From assembly GCA_017619835.1 (NCBI GenBank), contig JAFZRN010000025.1:1-64000 (forward strand): 64,000 bases of DNA. The letters run 5' to 3'. The notes below the pieces were generated by a model. It was not told where the DNA came from and searched no databases. It saw only the letters and a list, made by a program, of their open reading frames with translations. Of the stretch, positions 47,567 through 56,219 are shown in pieces. Numbering within the stretch: the first letter of the stretch is position 1; each line of letters starts with the position of its first letter. A program made the position numbers and the translations under genes. The DNA is from Eubacterium sp. (GTDB lineage: Bacteria; Bacillota; Clostridia; Lachnospirales; Lachnospiraceae).

Positions 47567-48964
47567 ATGTATTTATATGATAATGGGAAGAACTATATAT
47601 ATAAGGTCGAACAAACACACGAGTTATTTCATGTGAATGAAGGGACTTATTTATTGTTTAATCCATATATATTCAAGTGGGTGACAATTGATGAAATTGG
47701 AAAAGATATTCTTCAATCAATTATTCTGCATAATAATTTGAATGTTGTCAAAAATTATATAATAAATAAATATAATATAACAAAGGATATATATGAAAAT
47801 GATGCCGTTCCTTATATAAATGATTTGGTCAAGAAGGGCTTCTTATGTACTCGTTTGGGTTCAAGTGAAAAAAAAGACGTGATTGATAATTGTCTGTATT
47901 CTCCAGATAATACTGTTTTAGAATCAATGTATTTAAGCTTGGAAGAAGGTTGTAATTTAAATTGTATTTATTGTTTTAATAAAGAAAACAGAAGAAAAAG
48001 AATAAATGATAATGCTTTATCATTGGATGAGATAAAGAGTTGTTTGAAACAGTATAAGGAACTAGGTGGTCAAGGCGTAGTTTTGACAGGCGGAGAGCCG
48101 ACGCTAAACAAAAACTTTATGACTATTTGTTCGTATGCTAAAGATATGGGTTTAATTGTATCTGTAATTACAAATGGTACATATTTAAATAGTTTTGATA
48201 TAAACGATATTGTTAATAATATTGATAATTTATCAATAAGTATAGATTCGGTTGATGACTCGGAACAAAAATTGTTGTGGAAGACGAATGGTTTTTCGTA
48301 TAATGAAAACGTAAGACCTTTTTTGAAAAAATATAATGAATTTGCAACCGTTTATCATAAAAATCTAGAAATAACTATAATGCCGGTGCTTACAAGTATA
48401 AATCTAGCGACATTAAAACAAACAGTTAATGAAATTTCAAAAGAATTAAATAATGTTAATGTGAGATGGGTTATTACAAAATATGGGAATATAGGCGTAA
48501 ATGAAATTGATGAACTTTTATCTATTAGTAATTATGAATATGATAAAGCTATTTGGGATTCAATGAGTGAAAATGTTGAAAATGATTCACTTAAACAATT
48601 TGTTTTAAGTAAAGGGGGAAAAGACCCTATCACTTTTCTGCCACATAAAGTATTATGTAATCCCTCCTTTTTTATCACATATTATGGTGATGTTTATCCT
48701 TGCCAAGGTCTTGAAAATCAAGATTTTTATTTGGGAAATATAAGATATAATACACTTGATAAAATATTGAATAATGATCTCTTTAATAATCTGAAAAAAG
48801 CTTTATATATTGATAATGTATCATATTGTAAAGATTGTGAATTAAGAACTGTATGTACAAATATAAATGGCAGGCCTTGTAATAAAACCTTTGATCAAAA
48901 TTGTAAGGCTGATATAGTTTATAGATTATATATGATGACACAAAAAGTTAATCAAAATAATTAA
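47567..48964 (+). CDS. Radical SAM/SPASM peptide maturase, system B
   Basis: A 465-residue enzyme. Residues 1-95 look like a PqqD-type RiPP recognition domain (a winged-helix pattern ending NDLVKKGFL). The radical SAM motif is C129-x3-C133-x2-C136 in GCNLNCIYC, followed by TGGEPTL. The C-terminus has the SPASM pattern (LCNPSFFITYYGDVYPCQG, then SYCKDCELRTVCTN and NGRPC), so auxiliary clusters are expected, consistent with thioether formation. It lies between its precursor and the ATPase gene. It is as AT-rich as its neighbours. Confidence 0.85.
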   Translation: MYLYDNGKNYIYKVEQTHELFHVNEGTYLLFNPYIFKWVTIDEIGKDILQSIILHNNLNVVKNYIINKYNITKDIYENDAVPYINDLVKKGFLCTRLGSSEKKDVIDNCLYSPDNTVLESMYLSLEEGCNLNCIYCFNKENRRKRINDNALSLDEIKSCLKQYKELGGQGVVLTGGEPTLNKNFMTICSYAKDMGLIVSVITNGTYLNSFDINDIVNNIDNLSISIDSVDDSEQKLLWKTNGFSYNENVRPFLKKYNEFATVYHKNLEITIMPVLTSINLATLKQTVNEISKELNNVNVRWVITKYGNIGVNEIDELLSISNYEYDKAIWDSMSENVENDSLKQFVLSKGGKDPITFLPHKVLCNPSFFITYYGDVYPCQGLENQDFYLGNIRYNTLDKILNNDLFNNLKKALYIDNVSYCKDCELRTVCTNINGRPCNKTFDQNCKADIVYRLYMMTQKVNQNN

Positions 48965-48973
48965 GGTATAAAA

Positions 48974-49663
48974 ATGGATGATATGGCGTTAATAATCAAA
49001 GAAATAAAAAAATGTTATAAAAATCAATATGTTTTAAAAGGTATAAATATGTCTTTTGAAAAAGGAAAGATATATGGGATTATTGGGCCAAATGGAGTTG
49101 GCAAAACAACATTAATAAGGATAATAGCTGGTCTAAGTAATGCTGAATCTGGCAAAATCATTTATGAGGGGAAGGAAAAGACTGATAATAGGAAAATAGG
49201 ATATATTATTGAGTCTCCATATTTAATTGAATCTTTGAATGCTAAAGATAACATGAGATTATATGCTATGTTAAATGGAATTAATGATAATTCGCGAATA
49301 GATGATCTTTTAAGTTGGATAGGTTTGAAAGATGCTAATAATAAGCTTGTAAAAGATTATTCTCTTGGAATGAAGCAGCGACTTGGAATAGCTTGTACTT
49401 TGATAAAAAATCCCGATATTATATTCCTTGATGAGCCAATGAATGGCATGGATCCGGAAGGCGTTTTTACTTTACGAAGTCAACTGTTACAATTGGCGCA
49501 TGATGATAATAAGACTATTGTAGTAACAAGTCATATATTAAGTGAAATGAGTAAACTATGTGACAAGTATTACTTTATTAAAGATGGTTTAGTGATAAAG
49601 GAAATAGATGATAACGTTGATAATCTTGAAGAATTATATATGGAGTTGATAGTGGGAAAGTAA
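48974..49663 (+). CDS. ABC transporter ATPase (self-protection type), system B
   Basis: A 229-residue ATPase: Walker A GPNGVGKTT, signature SLGMKQRLG, Walker B IIFLDEPMNGMD, and a switch histidine in TSHILSE. This is the bacitracin/lantibiotic-protection (BcrA/LanF) type. With the two six-helix permeases it probably removes the system B product from the membrane of the producer. Its stop overlaps the next start by one base. A decayed second copy lies at 47048-47219. Confidence 0.85.
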   Translation: MDDMALIIKEIKKCYKNQYVLKGINMSFEKGKIYGIIGPNGVGKTTLIRIIAGLSNAESGKIIYEGKEKTDNRKIGYIIESPYLIESLNAKDNMRLYAMLNGINDNSRIDDLLSWIGLKDANNKLVKDYSLGMKQRLGIACTLIKNPDIIFLDEPMNGMDPEGVFTLRSQLLQLAHDDNKTIVVTSHILSEMSKLCDKYYFIKDGLVIKEIDDNVDNLEELYMELIVGK

Positions 49664-50346
49664 TGATAGAATTATATAAGTGTGGGAGATTTATAATACA
49701 ACACAATAAGAAACTATTATTTTTTTCTTTGCTTTTTATGATCTCATATGTGGCATTTAATATCATAACTAATGTATTTGAGGAAGAGGCAGGTATTGAG
49801 GGGATATATATAGCTAGTTGTTTTTATTTTATAGTATCTGCGGCTATATATTTTTATGATGTTGAGAAAAACAAGATAATTTCTTTGGAAATAATTAATG
49901 ATCATTCTTTGAATAATGTTTTTTGGGGAAACTATATTTGTTGCATGATCCATTATATGTTGTACATTAGTATAATTCATATAGTTTTAATGATTATATC
50001 TCCGAGTTTGTTTGCACATTCGTTTTTACATTTTTTCGTTTTTCTTATTGTTTGTTGGAAGATTATTTCTATTGTTTTCATGATCTCGTTTTTTCTCAGA
50101 CAGGCATTATTGTTAGCTGTAGCAGAATGGTTTGTATTTTCTTTTGGACATATTGTTTTATTAATCGTTAATGAAACAAAAAATATTAAATGTTTTTGGG
50201 CGTTATCATTGCTATTGCTCTCTAAAATGAATAGTGATGGTATTAATATTTTTGATTTAACCATTTGGATGGTCTTATCATTTATTGAAATTCTTGTTTT
50301 ATATAATGCTTTAAAGCTTGTTAATAGGAATGCAGAGTGGATCTGA
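49663..50346 (+). CDS. ABC transporter permease 1, system B
   Basis: A 227-residue membrane protein with about six hydrophobic segments and no conserved catalytic motif. Small permeases of this size and position next to a BcrA/LanF-type ATPase usually act in immunity to peptide antibiotics. It overlaps both its neighbours: ATPase stop by one base, permease 2 start by ATGA. Very AT-rich. Confidence 0.75.
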   Translation: MIELYKCGRFIIQHNKKLLFFSLLFMISYVAFNIITNVFEEEAGIEGIYIASCFYFIVSAAIYFYDVEKNKIISLEIINDHSLNNVFWGNYICCMIHYMLYISIIHIVLMIISPSLFAHSFLHFFVFLIVCWKIISIVFMISFFLRQALLLAVAEWFVFSFGHIVLLIVNETKNIKCFWALSLLLLSKMNSDGINIFDLTIWMVLSFIEILVLYNALKLVNRNAEWI

Positions 50347-51002
50347 TGAAAGAACTGTTTATTACAAACATATATGTTTTAATCAAAAATAAGTATTTGC
50401 ATATTTTAAACATTTTATTGTATTTATTTGCGATATCCAGCTTGATTATGTCGGATAATAATATGAATTTATGGATATATTATACTTATGTTGTAACGCA
50501 TATAGTTTTTTATTTTGGAATATATATGTATTATATGATATCCAACAGAGTAATAAGTATTCAGATAATGAATTATAACAGAATTAAGGTTTTTTACGTA
50601 GTTGTACTAGAATTATCTATATATGAAATGATAGTTATTATGGTTTTTCATTTTATTATTTCATTACGAGAGGCTAGAAGCATATTATATAATATTATTG
50701 CTTCATCTATCATATATTTTCCTTTGGTTATTGTGTGTATAATTGTATCTCTGATAATAAATAATTATATTATCTCGTCTTTTACTATTTGGTTTTTTCT
50801 TTGTTTTACGGGTTTTGTATATTTGTTTATAGAGAATAATAAGTTTATAAAAATCTTATCAGCAACTTATCATTTGCAGGAATTATCTATGAGAAGAGTT
50901 GATTATGTGGAATTATCGATATATTTAATTATGATGTTTTTACTGATTTTGTTGTTATGGTATGTTCTAAAACGATTAATTGATAAAAGGGAATACAAAT
51001 AA
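50346..51002 (+). CDS. ABC transporter permease 2, system B
   Basis: A 218-residue membrane protein with about six hydrophobic segments. It is weakly like permease 1 in general layout. ATG 50346 overlaps the permease 1 stop codon (ATGA), the usual mark of coupled translation; the in-frame GTG at 50337 is less likely. It ends the system B operon, and a terminator follows at 51011. Confidence 0.75.
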   Translation: MKELFITNIYVLIKNKYLHILNILLYLFAISSLIMSDNNMNLWIYYTYVVTHIVFYFGIYMYYMISNRVISIQIMNYNRIKVFYVVVLELSIYEMIVIMVFHFIISLREARSILYNIIASSIIYFPLVIVCIIVSLIINNYIISSFTIWFFLCFTGFVYLFIENNKFIKILSATYHLQELSMRRVDYVELSIYLIMMFLLILLLWYVLKRLIDKREYK

Positions 51003-51010
51003 ATGGAATT

Positions 51011-51035
51011 CGGCGATGTATCGCCGGATTTTTTT
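51011..51035 (+). terminator. Terminator after the system B operon
   Basis: CGGCGA pairs with TCGCCG across TGTA, followed by GATTTTTTT. It is close in sequence to the upp terminator at 39547. A second weak GCTT/AAGC hairpin with a long T-run follows at 51070-51088. Confidence 0.85.
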
Positions 51036-51100
51036 GTTGAGGGAGGCTTGTTTCTGTCAGATTAAACTGGCTTGTCAAGCTTTTTTTTGTGCATAAACCA

Positions 51101-51167
51101 TGTCGTTCACACAAAAATCGTGTCGTTCACACAGTGAATATAGATTAAATGGTTAAATACATATAAT
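51101..51167 (+). promoter_or_regulatory. Promoter of RiPP system C with paired TGTCGTTCAC boxes
   Basis: Perfect TGTCGTTCAC copies start at 51101 and 51121, exactly 20 bases apart as in the system A promoter. A consensus -10 TATAAT lies at 51162-51167, 41 bases after the second box starts. No good -35 is seen (TATAGA at the expected place), so activation by a bound regulator is likely. Confidence 0.65.
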
Positions 51168-51217
51168 ATTTTAACGTAACTAAGTCGTTTGTCTTTTGAA
51201 GAAAGGAGAATGGAAAA

Positions 51218-51439
51218 ATGAAAAAAGACGAAACAAAAAACACTGAGTATGAAAGAGCCGAAATGGTTCCAATGTCAGATCTAGAAATGGAAAACTATAA
51301 CGGTGGTGGAGGAGTTCTTATAGTTCCTATCGCAGTAATCGCTTTAGTTGTTGGTTATATTGCTGCTATTGGTGTTGAAGTTCTTTGGGAGCATGTTGTA
51401 GCTCCGAAGACAGATCTTTATAAGGGGCCGTATACATAG
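51218..51439 (+). CDS. System C precursor peptide (73 aa, hydrophobic core)
   Basis: A 73-residue precursor. The leader is acidic and ends LEMENYNGGGG (G29-G32), which suits C39-type cleavage after a Gly-Gly pair. The core starts with a long hydrophobic stretch (VLIVPIAVIALVVGYIAAIG) and ends VLWEHVVAPKTDLYKGPYT, with no cysteine at all. A membrane-active toxin is likely, and an SdpI-type immunity gene in the same cluster agrees with that. GAAAGGAG precedes the ATG. The radical SAM gene starts two bases after the stop. Confidence 0.8.
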   Translation: MKKDETKNTEYERAEMVPMSDLEMENYNGGGGVLIVPIAVIALVVGYIAAIGVEVLWEHVVAPKTDLYKGPYT

Positions 51440-51440
51440 G

Positions 51441-52460
51441 ATGGAAAATTTAGAAAATAAAGCATTATTTGATAAGATGATCAAAAATGTTAATGCACAA
51501 AACCTTGAGGCTCCATTTTCTGTAGCTTTTACTGTTACAAGAAAATGTAATTATCTTTGTAGACATTGTTATAATAATAGTGGTGCTAATGTTACTGATG
51601 AAATGACAGATGATGAATTAATCGATGTTGCTCATCAGATAGCTGAACTTCATCCCACAGACGTTTGTCTTTGTGGTGGAGAACCGCTTATCAGAGGTGA
51701 TGTCATATATAAGATCATCGACATATTGATTAAAGATGTTGGCTCAGTAAATATTGTATCAAATGGTTTCTTGATCGATTTAGATACCTCAAAAAAACTT
51801 AAAGAACATGGAATTAATACATTACAGATAAGTCTTGACGGTAATACGGACTTTCTTCATAATTTTATGAGGATGAATTCAAAAGCTTTTTCAAGAGCTA
51901 TAAGTGCAATAAAAAATGGAGTAGAAAGCGGTCTCAATGTGGCTGTTTCTTGTTGTCCTAACAAACTAAACATAAATCATATTGAGGAAATATGTGAATT
52001 AACCAACAGCCTTGGAGCAACTGAGATAAGACTTATGCCTCTTATTCTAATGGGGCGTGGGTCGCAGATGGAAATGTTTCAGCCAAGTGCAGATGAATAT
52101 TTGATTCTTCAGCAAAAAGTAAAACAGTTAAATGATAAGTATACCAGAATGACTGTTGAATGGGGGGATCCTGTTGACCATTTATTCAGAATGCCTTCAA
52201 ATGGAGAAAAAAATATTACTTCTTTCTCTATGGAAATAAGATCAAATGGAAAAATATCAATATCTTCATATTTGCCAATTGTTGTTGGTGATGTAAGACA
52301 ACATACTTTAAAAGAGTATTGGAATGCTGGATTTAATCATATTTGGAGTAACAAAAAGATTTTAAAACTGATTGATGGAATTTATTCTACTTCTCAAATT
52401 TCGAATTATAATCCTATGGCATATACGGGTAAAGATATTGAAGTATTAATTCCGGTTTAA
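51441..52460 (+). CDS. Short radical SAM enzyme without auxiliary-cluster cysteines, system C
   Basis: A 339-residue enzyme. The radical SAM motif is C36-x3-C40-x2-C43 in RKCNYLCRHC, followed by LCGGEPLIRG. The C-terminal region keeps a SPASM-like outline (IRSNGKISISSYLPIVVGDVRQ, then LKEYWNAG), but it contains no cysteine, so no auxiliary clusters can form. There is no N-terminal recognition domain; the next gene supplies one. Since the precursor lacks Cys, the chemistry is probably not a thioether: epimerisation, methylation or a carbon-carbon or carbon-oxygen crosslink are possible. Confidence 0.83.
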   Translation: MENLENKALFDKMIKNVNAQNLEAPFSVAFTVTRKCNYLCRHCYNNSGANVTDEMTDDELIDVAHQIAELHPTDVCLCGGEPLIRGDVIYKIIDILIKDVGSVNIVSNGFLIDLDTSKKLKEHGINTLQISLDGNTDFLHNFMRMNSKAFSRAISAIKNGVESGLNVAVSCCPNKLNINHIEEICELTNSLGATEIRLMPLILMGRGSQMEMFQPSADEYLILQQKVKQLNDKYTRMTVEWGDPVDHLFRMPSNGEKNITSFSMEIRSNGKISISSYLPIVVGDVRQHTLKEYWNAGFNHIWSNKKILKLIDGIYSTSQISNYNPMAYTGKDIEVLIPV

Positions 52461-52470
52461 GGAGAAGACC

Positions 52471-53247
52471 ATGAAATATACTGTTAATAATGTAGATTAT
52501 TTTGTTAGAGACGACGCTGACGTTTCTGTTATATTTGTTAAAGATACTGCTCAAAGATTCATGCTTAATAAATCAGGGATGGCTATTTTTCAGTCTATTC
52601 TTGATAACAATGATACTGATGATGTATTAGATATATATACAGAAAAGTATCCTCAGGTATCCAATGATATTCTGCTTCAGGACATAAATGATATTTATAA
52701 TATAATGAATATCTTTGATATGGTCAGTGAAGTGGATAGGGGGCCGATTGATTCATTATATGGAATTGAAGCTTTAAATGAAGATGATTATAAGATTGCT
52801 TCGGATTTTATCAAATCAAATTTACGTCCAGATTGTTTACTTCCTTCAATGAATGGTAAGTATTATACTGCACAAAATATCCGTTTTTTAATCATGACAG
52901 ATAAGGAGTATTTCTACTGTAATAAATCTGATGGCGAAATTGATATGCTTGTTTCCATAAATCCGAACGTTGGAAACATTAATGTTATTAATGTTGTCAC
53001 GGTTGCTTTTAAATCTGATTTAAGTGATGATTATAAGGTTTCTCTGTTTGAGTCAATTCTTGAGCATATTAAGAAAAATATGGTGAAGCCGGTAACAAAA
53101 TTCAGAATTTCAATTCTTTCTGAAAAGAACTGTTTAGATCAGATTAAGTTTTTAAGTCTATTTAAATCCGTTGGATTTGAATTGGAAGCAGAATTGGAAA
53201 AAGAAACTGAAAAGGAAAGTCTGTTTATTTTCTCAAAAAAAATATAA
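52471..53247 (+). CDS. RRE-like domain fused to GNAT-like domain, system C
   Basis: A 258-residue soluble protein. Residues 1-95 resemble a PqqD-type peptide-recognition domain (VNNVDYFVRDDADVSV, LNKSGMAIFQSIL, then helices). Residues about 100-258 have the strand/helix rhythm of a GNAT acyltransferase and end with the typical SVGFELEAELE...SLFIFSKK pattern; the acetyl-CoA loop is not clear. It probably presents the leader to the stand-alone radical SAM enzyme, and may acylate the product or only bind it. GGAG precedes the ATG. The assignment of both domains is by eye. Confidence 0.55.
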   Translation: MKYTVNNVDYFVRDDADVSVIFVKDTAQRFMLNKSGMAIFQSILDNNDTDDVLDIYTEKYPQVSNDILLQDINDIYNIMNIFDMVSEVDRGPIDSLYGIEALNEDDYKIASDFIKSNLRPDCLLPSMNGKYYTAQNIRFLIMTDKEYFYCNKSDGEIDMLVSINPNVGNINVINVVTVAFKSDLSDDYKVSLFESILEHIKKNMVKPVTKFRISILSEKNCLDQIKFLSLFKSVGFELEAELEKETEKESLFIFSKKI

Positions 53248-53321
53248 TATACTCTCTCTCATTGTATATTGTTTTTCTTGATTTTTATTAACCTATAAGG
53301 GTATTATTGGTTCATATAGCT

Positions 53322-53364
53322 AAAGATTCTCTTAATAGGTTAATATTAATCAAGGAATCTTTTT
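53322..53364 (+). terminator. Stem-loop before the SdpI-like gene
   Basis: AAAGATTC pairs with GAATCTTT around an inner TTAAT/ATTAA stem, followed by TT. It may end or attenuate the precursor-maturase transcript, so the immunity and export genes could be made at a lower level. Confidence 0.55.
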
Positions 53365-53417
53365 ATTTCCGGATATTGCGTGAAATAGTGATATGGTATT
53401 TATACGAGGATGATGAT

Positions 53418-53999
53418 ATGAAAAAATTGATATATATTATTCCAGTTTTAACGCTTATTTATGCGATTGTAATGTGGTTTATTCTTCCGGATATTGTGCC
53501 AACTCATTTTGGTATATCTGGTAATGTTGATGCGTACGGAAGTAAAAATCTGTTATTTGTGATTCCTTTTGTATCATTTGCCTTTATAATTCTATCTAAA
53601 ACCGAGCTACAAAAAAATCAAATGATGTATGTACTTTCAATGTCCCTTTTGTTTTATGTTGAAATAATAATGGGCTTAAGTATGAAAAAACCTGATTTAG
53701 ATATCATAGCGTTGTTTTTTGTCGGATTTGGAATAATAATGATTTTGATAGGAATTATACTTCCTTCAAGTGAAACTAGTATAATTGTCGGAATAAGGAC
53801 AAAATGGACTCTTAGAAGTAAAGAGGTCTGGGAAAGAACTCATTTATTTGCAAGAATTATTTTTATCGTTGCAGGTGTGCTGGTTATTCTATCTTCGATA
53901 TTACTTAAAGGTAGTATTCGTTTTACAGTTTCGTTTGTTATTGCTATAATAGCTGTATTGATTCCTGCAGTCTATTCATATTTTATATCAGAAAAATAA
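53418..53999 (+). CDS. SdpI-family immunity-like membrane protein, system C
   Basis: A 193-residue membrane protein with about six hydrophobic segments. The N-terminal part has the DUF1648-like TLIYAIVMWFILPDIVPTHFG. The C-terminal part holds the SdpI hallmark GIRTKWTLRSKEVWERTH. SdpI protects Bacillus subtilis against the sporulation-delaying toxin SdpC, which is also a hydrophobic peptide. Here it is probably the immunity protein for the system C peptide. ATG 53418 is preferred because GAGGA lies upstream; the frame is open to 53307. Confidence 0.8.
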   Translation: MKKLIYIIPVLTLIYAIVMWFILPDIVPTHFGISGNVDAYGSKNLLFVIPFVSFAFIILSKTELQKNQMMYVLSMSLLFYVEIIMGLSMKKPDLDIIALFFVGFGIIMILIGIILPSSETSIIVGIRTKWTLRSKEVWERTHLFARIIFIVAGVLVILSSILLKGSIRFTVSFVIAIIAVLIPAVYSYFISEK

Positions 54000-54041
54000 T
54001 ATATAACTATATATATCTATACTTTTATTAAGGGATTTAAA

Positions 54042-56201
54042 ATGTATTATTGTATAAAACAGCATGATATTACTGATTGCGCTGCAGCTTGTCTGGCTAC
54101 AGTATCAAAACAATATGGCTTAAACTTACCGATATCAAAAATCAGAGAATATGCCGGAACCGACAAACAGGGAACGAATGTATATGGAGTTATTAAAGCT
54201 GCTGAAAAGCTTGGCTTTAGTGCTAAAGGTGTAAAGGGTACGCCTGATGCGTTCTTTTCTAATTTTCCTCTTCCTGCTATTGCACATGTAGTAACCCGGG
54301 AGGGTTTATTACATTATGTTGTAATCCATAAAATAAAAAAGAATAAAGTTATTATTGCTGATCCTGCAAAAGGAATTATTAAGTGTTCCCCGGAGGATTT
54401 TTTTAAATTTTGGACTGGAGTACTAATTATACTTGTTCCAACTACACAATTTGAAAAAGGTAATAAGAATCAGTCTGTCATATTGCGTTTTATTAAGTTA
54501 TTGGCACCTCAAAAACGATTGCTGCTTAATGTTTTTTTATGCTCATTATTGATTTCTATTTTGGGTATTTTAGCCTCATTTTATTTTAGAATAATAATGG
54601 ATACAATTGTTCCGAATTCATTAAGGACAACTTTAAAAACAGTATCAATTGGTGTTATCTTTTTATATATTTTTAAATATATTCTTGAGTTTTTTAGATA
54701 TCATTTAATGACATACTTGGGACAAAAACTCGATATTCCTTTGATTCTTGGATTTTTCGGACATACTTTGGGTCTGCCTATGAGTTTTTTTGGTACCAGA
54801 AAAACAGGAGAAGTAGTGTCAAGGTTTGCTGATGCTTCAAAAATCAGGGCAATTATATCATCTGCATCATTAACAATTATGGTCGATACCATTATGGCTG
54901 TTGCGGGTGCTATTGTTTTGTTTTCGCAAAATAGACTTCTCTTTGCCATTTCTGTATTAATAGCACTTATATATGCAGCATTGGTTTTTGCATTTAACGG
55001 ACCTGTTAAAAGGGTAAATGAAGAACAGATGGAGGATAATGCACAGGTTACTTCTTATCTGGTAGAAGGATTATCCGGAATTGAAACAGTAAAATCGTAT
55101 AATGCAGAGATTTTTGTAAAAAATAGAATGGATAGTCTGTTTGTAAAGCTTATGAGGAGTGTATTTAAGGGCGCTGTAATTACTAATTTACAAAAAACGA
55201 TTACTGATTTCTTATATATTATTGGTGAGACAGTTATTATCTGGGTTGGTGTTACAGAAGTTCTAAATGGTAAGATGACTATTGGTAGTCTGATCACATT
55301 TAATGTTTTGTTAGCCTATTTTTTAGAGCCGGTTAAAAACCTTCTTAATCTGCAACCCCAAATGCAGACTGCAATAGTGGCTGCTGAGAGATTATCTGAT
55401 ATTCTTGATGTTGAATTGGAAAAAACCGATATGGAATCCAAAAAGATCATTCCTGAATCTTTAGATGCACCGATAACAATTAAAGATGTAACATTTAGAT
55501 ATGGAACACGTCGTCCTGTTCTTGAGGATATAAATATCCGTATCGAAAGAGGTGAAAAAATAGCAATTGTTGGAGAAAGTGGATCCGGAAAGACTACTTT
55601 GGCAAAACTACTTTTAAATTTCTATGAACTGGAAAAAGGCGATATCTTTATCGGTGATTATAATATTAAGGATATTAACATAGATGTTTTAAGAGAAAAA
55701 ATGGCATATATTTCTCAGGATATATTTTTGTTTAGTGGAACTATAAGAGAAAATATAGAAATAGCCGATCAGGATGCTACATTAGATGAAATTATTGATG
55801 TATGCAAAATGTGTAAGGTTGATGATTTTATAAATGAACTTCCATTAAGATATGAAACAAAAATAGAAGAGAATGGCACAAACTTATCGGGTGGACAAAA
55901 ACAAAGGCTTGCGTTAGCTAGAGCTCTTATTAAAAAACCTGATATTCTGATTATGGATGAAGCAACAAGTAATCTTGATACTATCACCGAGAAGGCTATT
56001 TCTCAAACTATAGAAAATGTATCCGGTGGGACAACAAGTGTTATTATAGCTCATAGGCTCAGTACCATAATGAACTGTGATAAGATTATTGTATTAAGCC
56101 ATGGGAAAGTTGTAGAACAGGGTAGACATCAGGAGCTCATGAATCAAAAAGGTGAGTATTATAAGCTGTGGCAAGGTCAGATTATTGAACAAGAAAGTTG
56201 A
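54042..56201 (+). CDS. C39-peptidase ABC exporter (PCAT), system C
   Basis: A 719-residue bifunctional exporter. The N-terminal C39 peptidase (1-140) has Q7 and the catalytic C13 in QHDITDCAAACLA, with the His in LLHYVVIH and Asp in IADPAKG. Six transmembrane segments follow (about 160-440), then an ATPase with Walker A GESGSGKTT, signature LSGGQKQR and Walker B LIMDEATSNLD. It cuts double-glycine leaders while exporting the core. Both the system B and C precursors have such leaders. AAGGG lies before the ATG. Confidence 0.9.
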   Translation: MYYCIKQHDITDCAAACLATVSKQYGLNLPISKIREYAGTDKQGTNVYGVIKAAEKLGFSAKGVKGTPDAFFSNFPLPAIAHVVTREGLLHYVVIHKIKKNKVIIADPAKGIIKCSPEDFFKFWTGVLIILVPTTQFEKGNKNQSVILRFIKLLAPQKRLLLNVFLCSLLISILGILASFYFRIIMDTIVPNSLRTTLKTVSIGVIFLYIFKYILEFFRYHLMTYLGQKLDIPLILGFFGHTLGLPMSFFGTRKTGEVVSRFADASKIRAIISSASLTIMVDTIMAVAGAIVLFSQNRLLFAISVLIALIYAALVFAFNGPVKRVNEEQMEDNAQVTSYLVEGLSGIETVKSYNAEIFVKNRMDSLFVKLMRSVFKGAVITNLQKTITDFLYIIGETVIIWVGVTEVLNGKMTIGSLITFNVLLAYFLEPVKNLLNLQPQMQTAIVAAERLSDILDVELEKTDMESKKIIPESLDAPITIKDVTFRYGTRRPVLEDINIRIERGEKIAIVGESGSGKTTLAKLLLNFYELEKGDIFIGDYNIKDINIDVLREKMAYISQDIFLFSGTIRENIEIADQDATLDEIIDVCKMCKVDDFINELPLRYETKIEENGTNLSGGQKQRLALARALIKKPDILIMDEATSNLDTITEKAISQTIENVSGGTTSVIIAHRLSTIMNCDKIIVLSHGKVVEQGRHQELMNQKGEYYKLWQGQIIEQES

Positions 56202-56219
56202 TTTGGGAGAAAAGATTAA

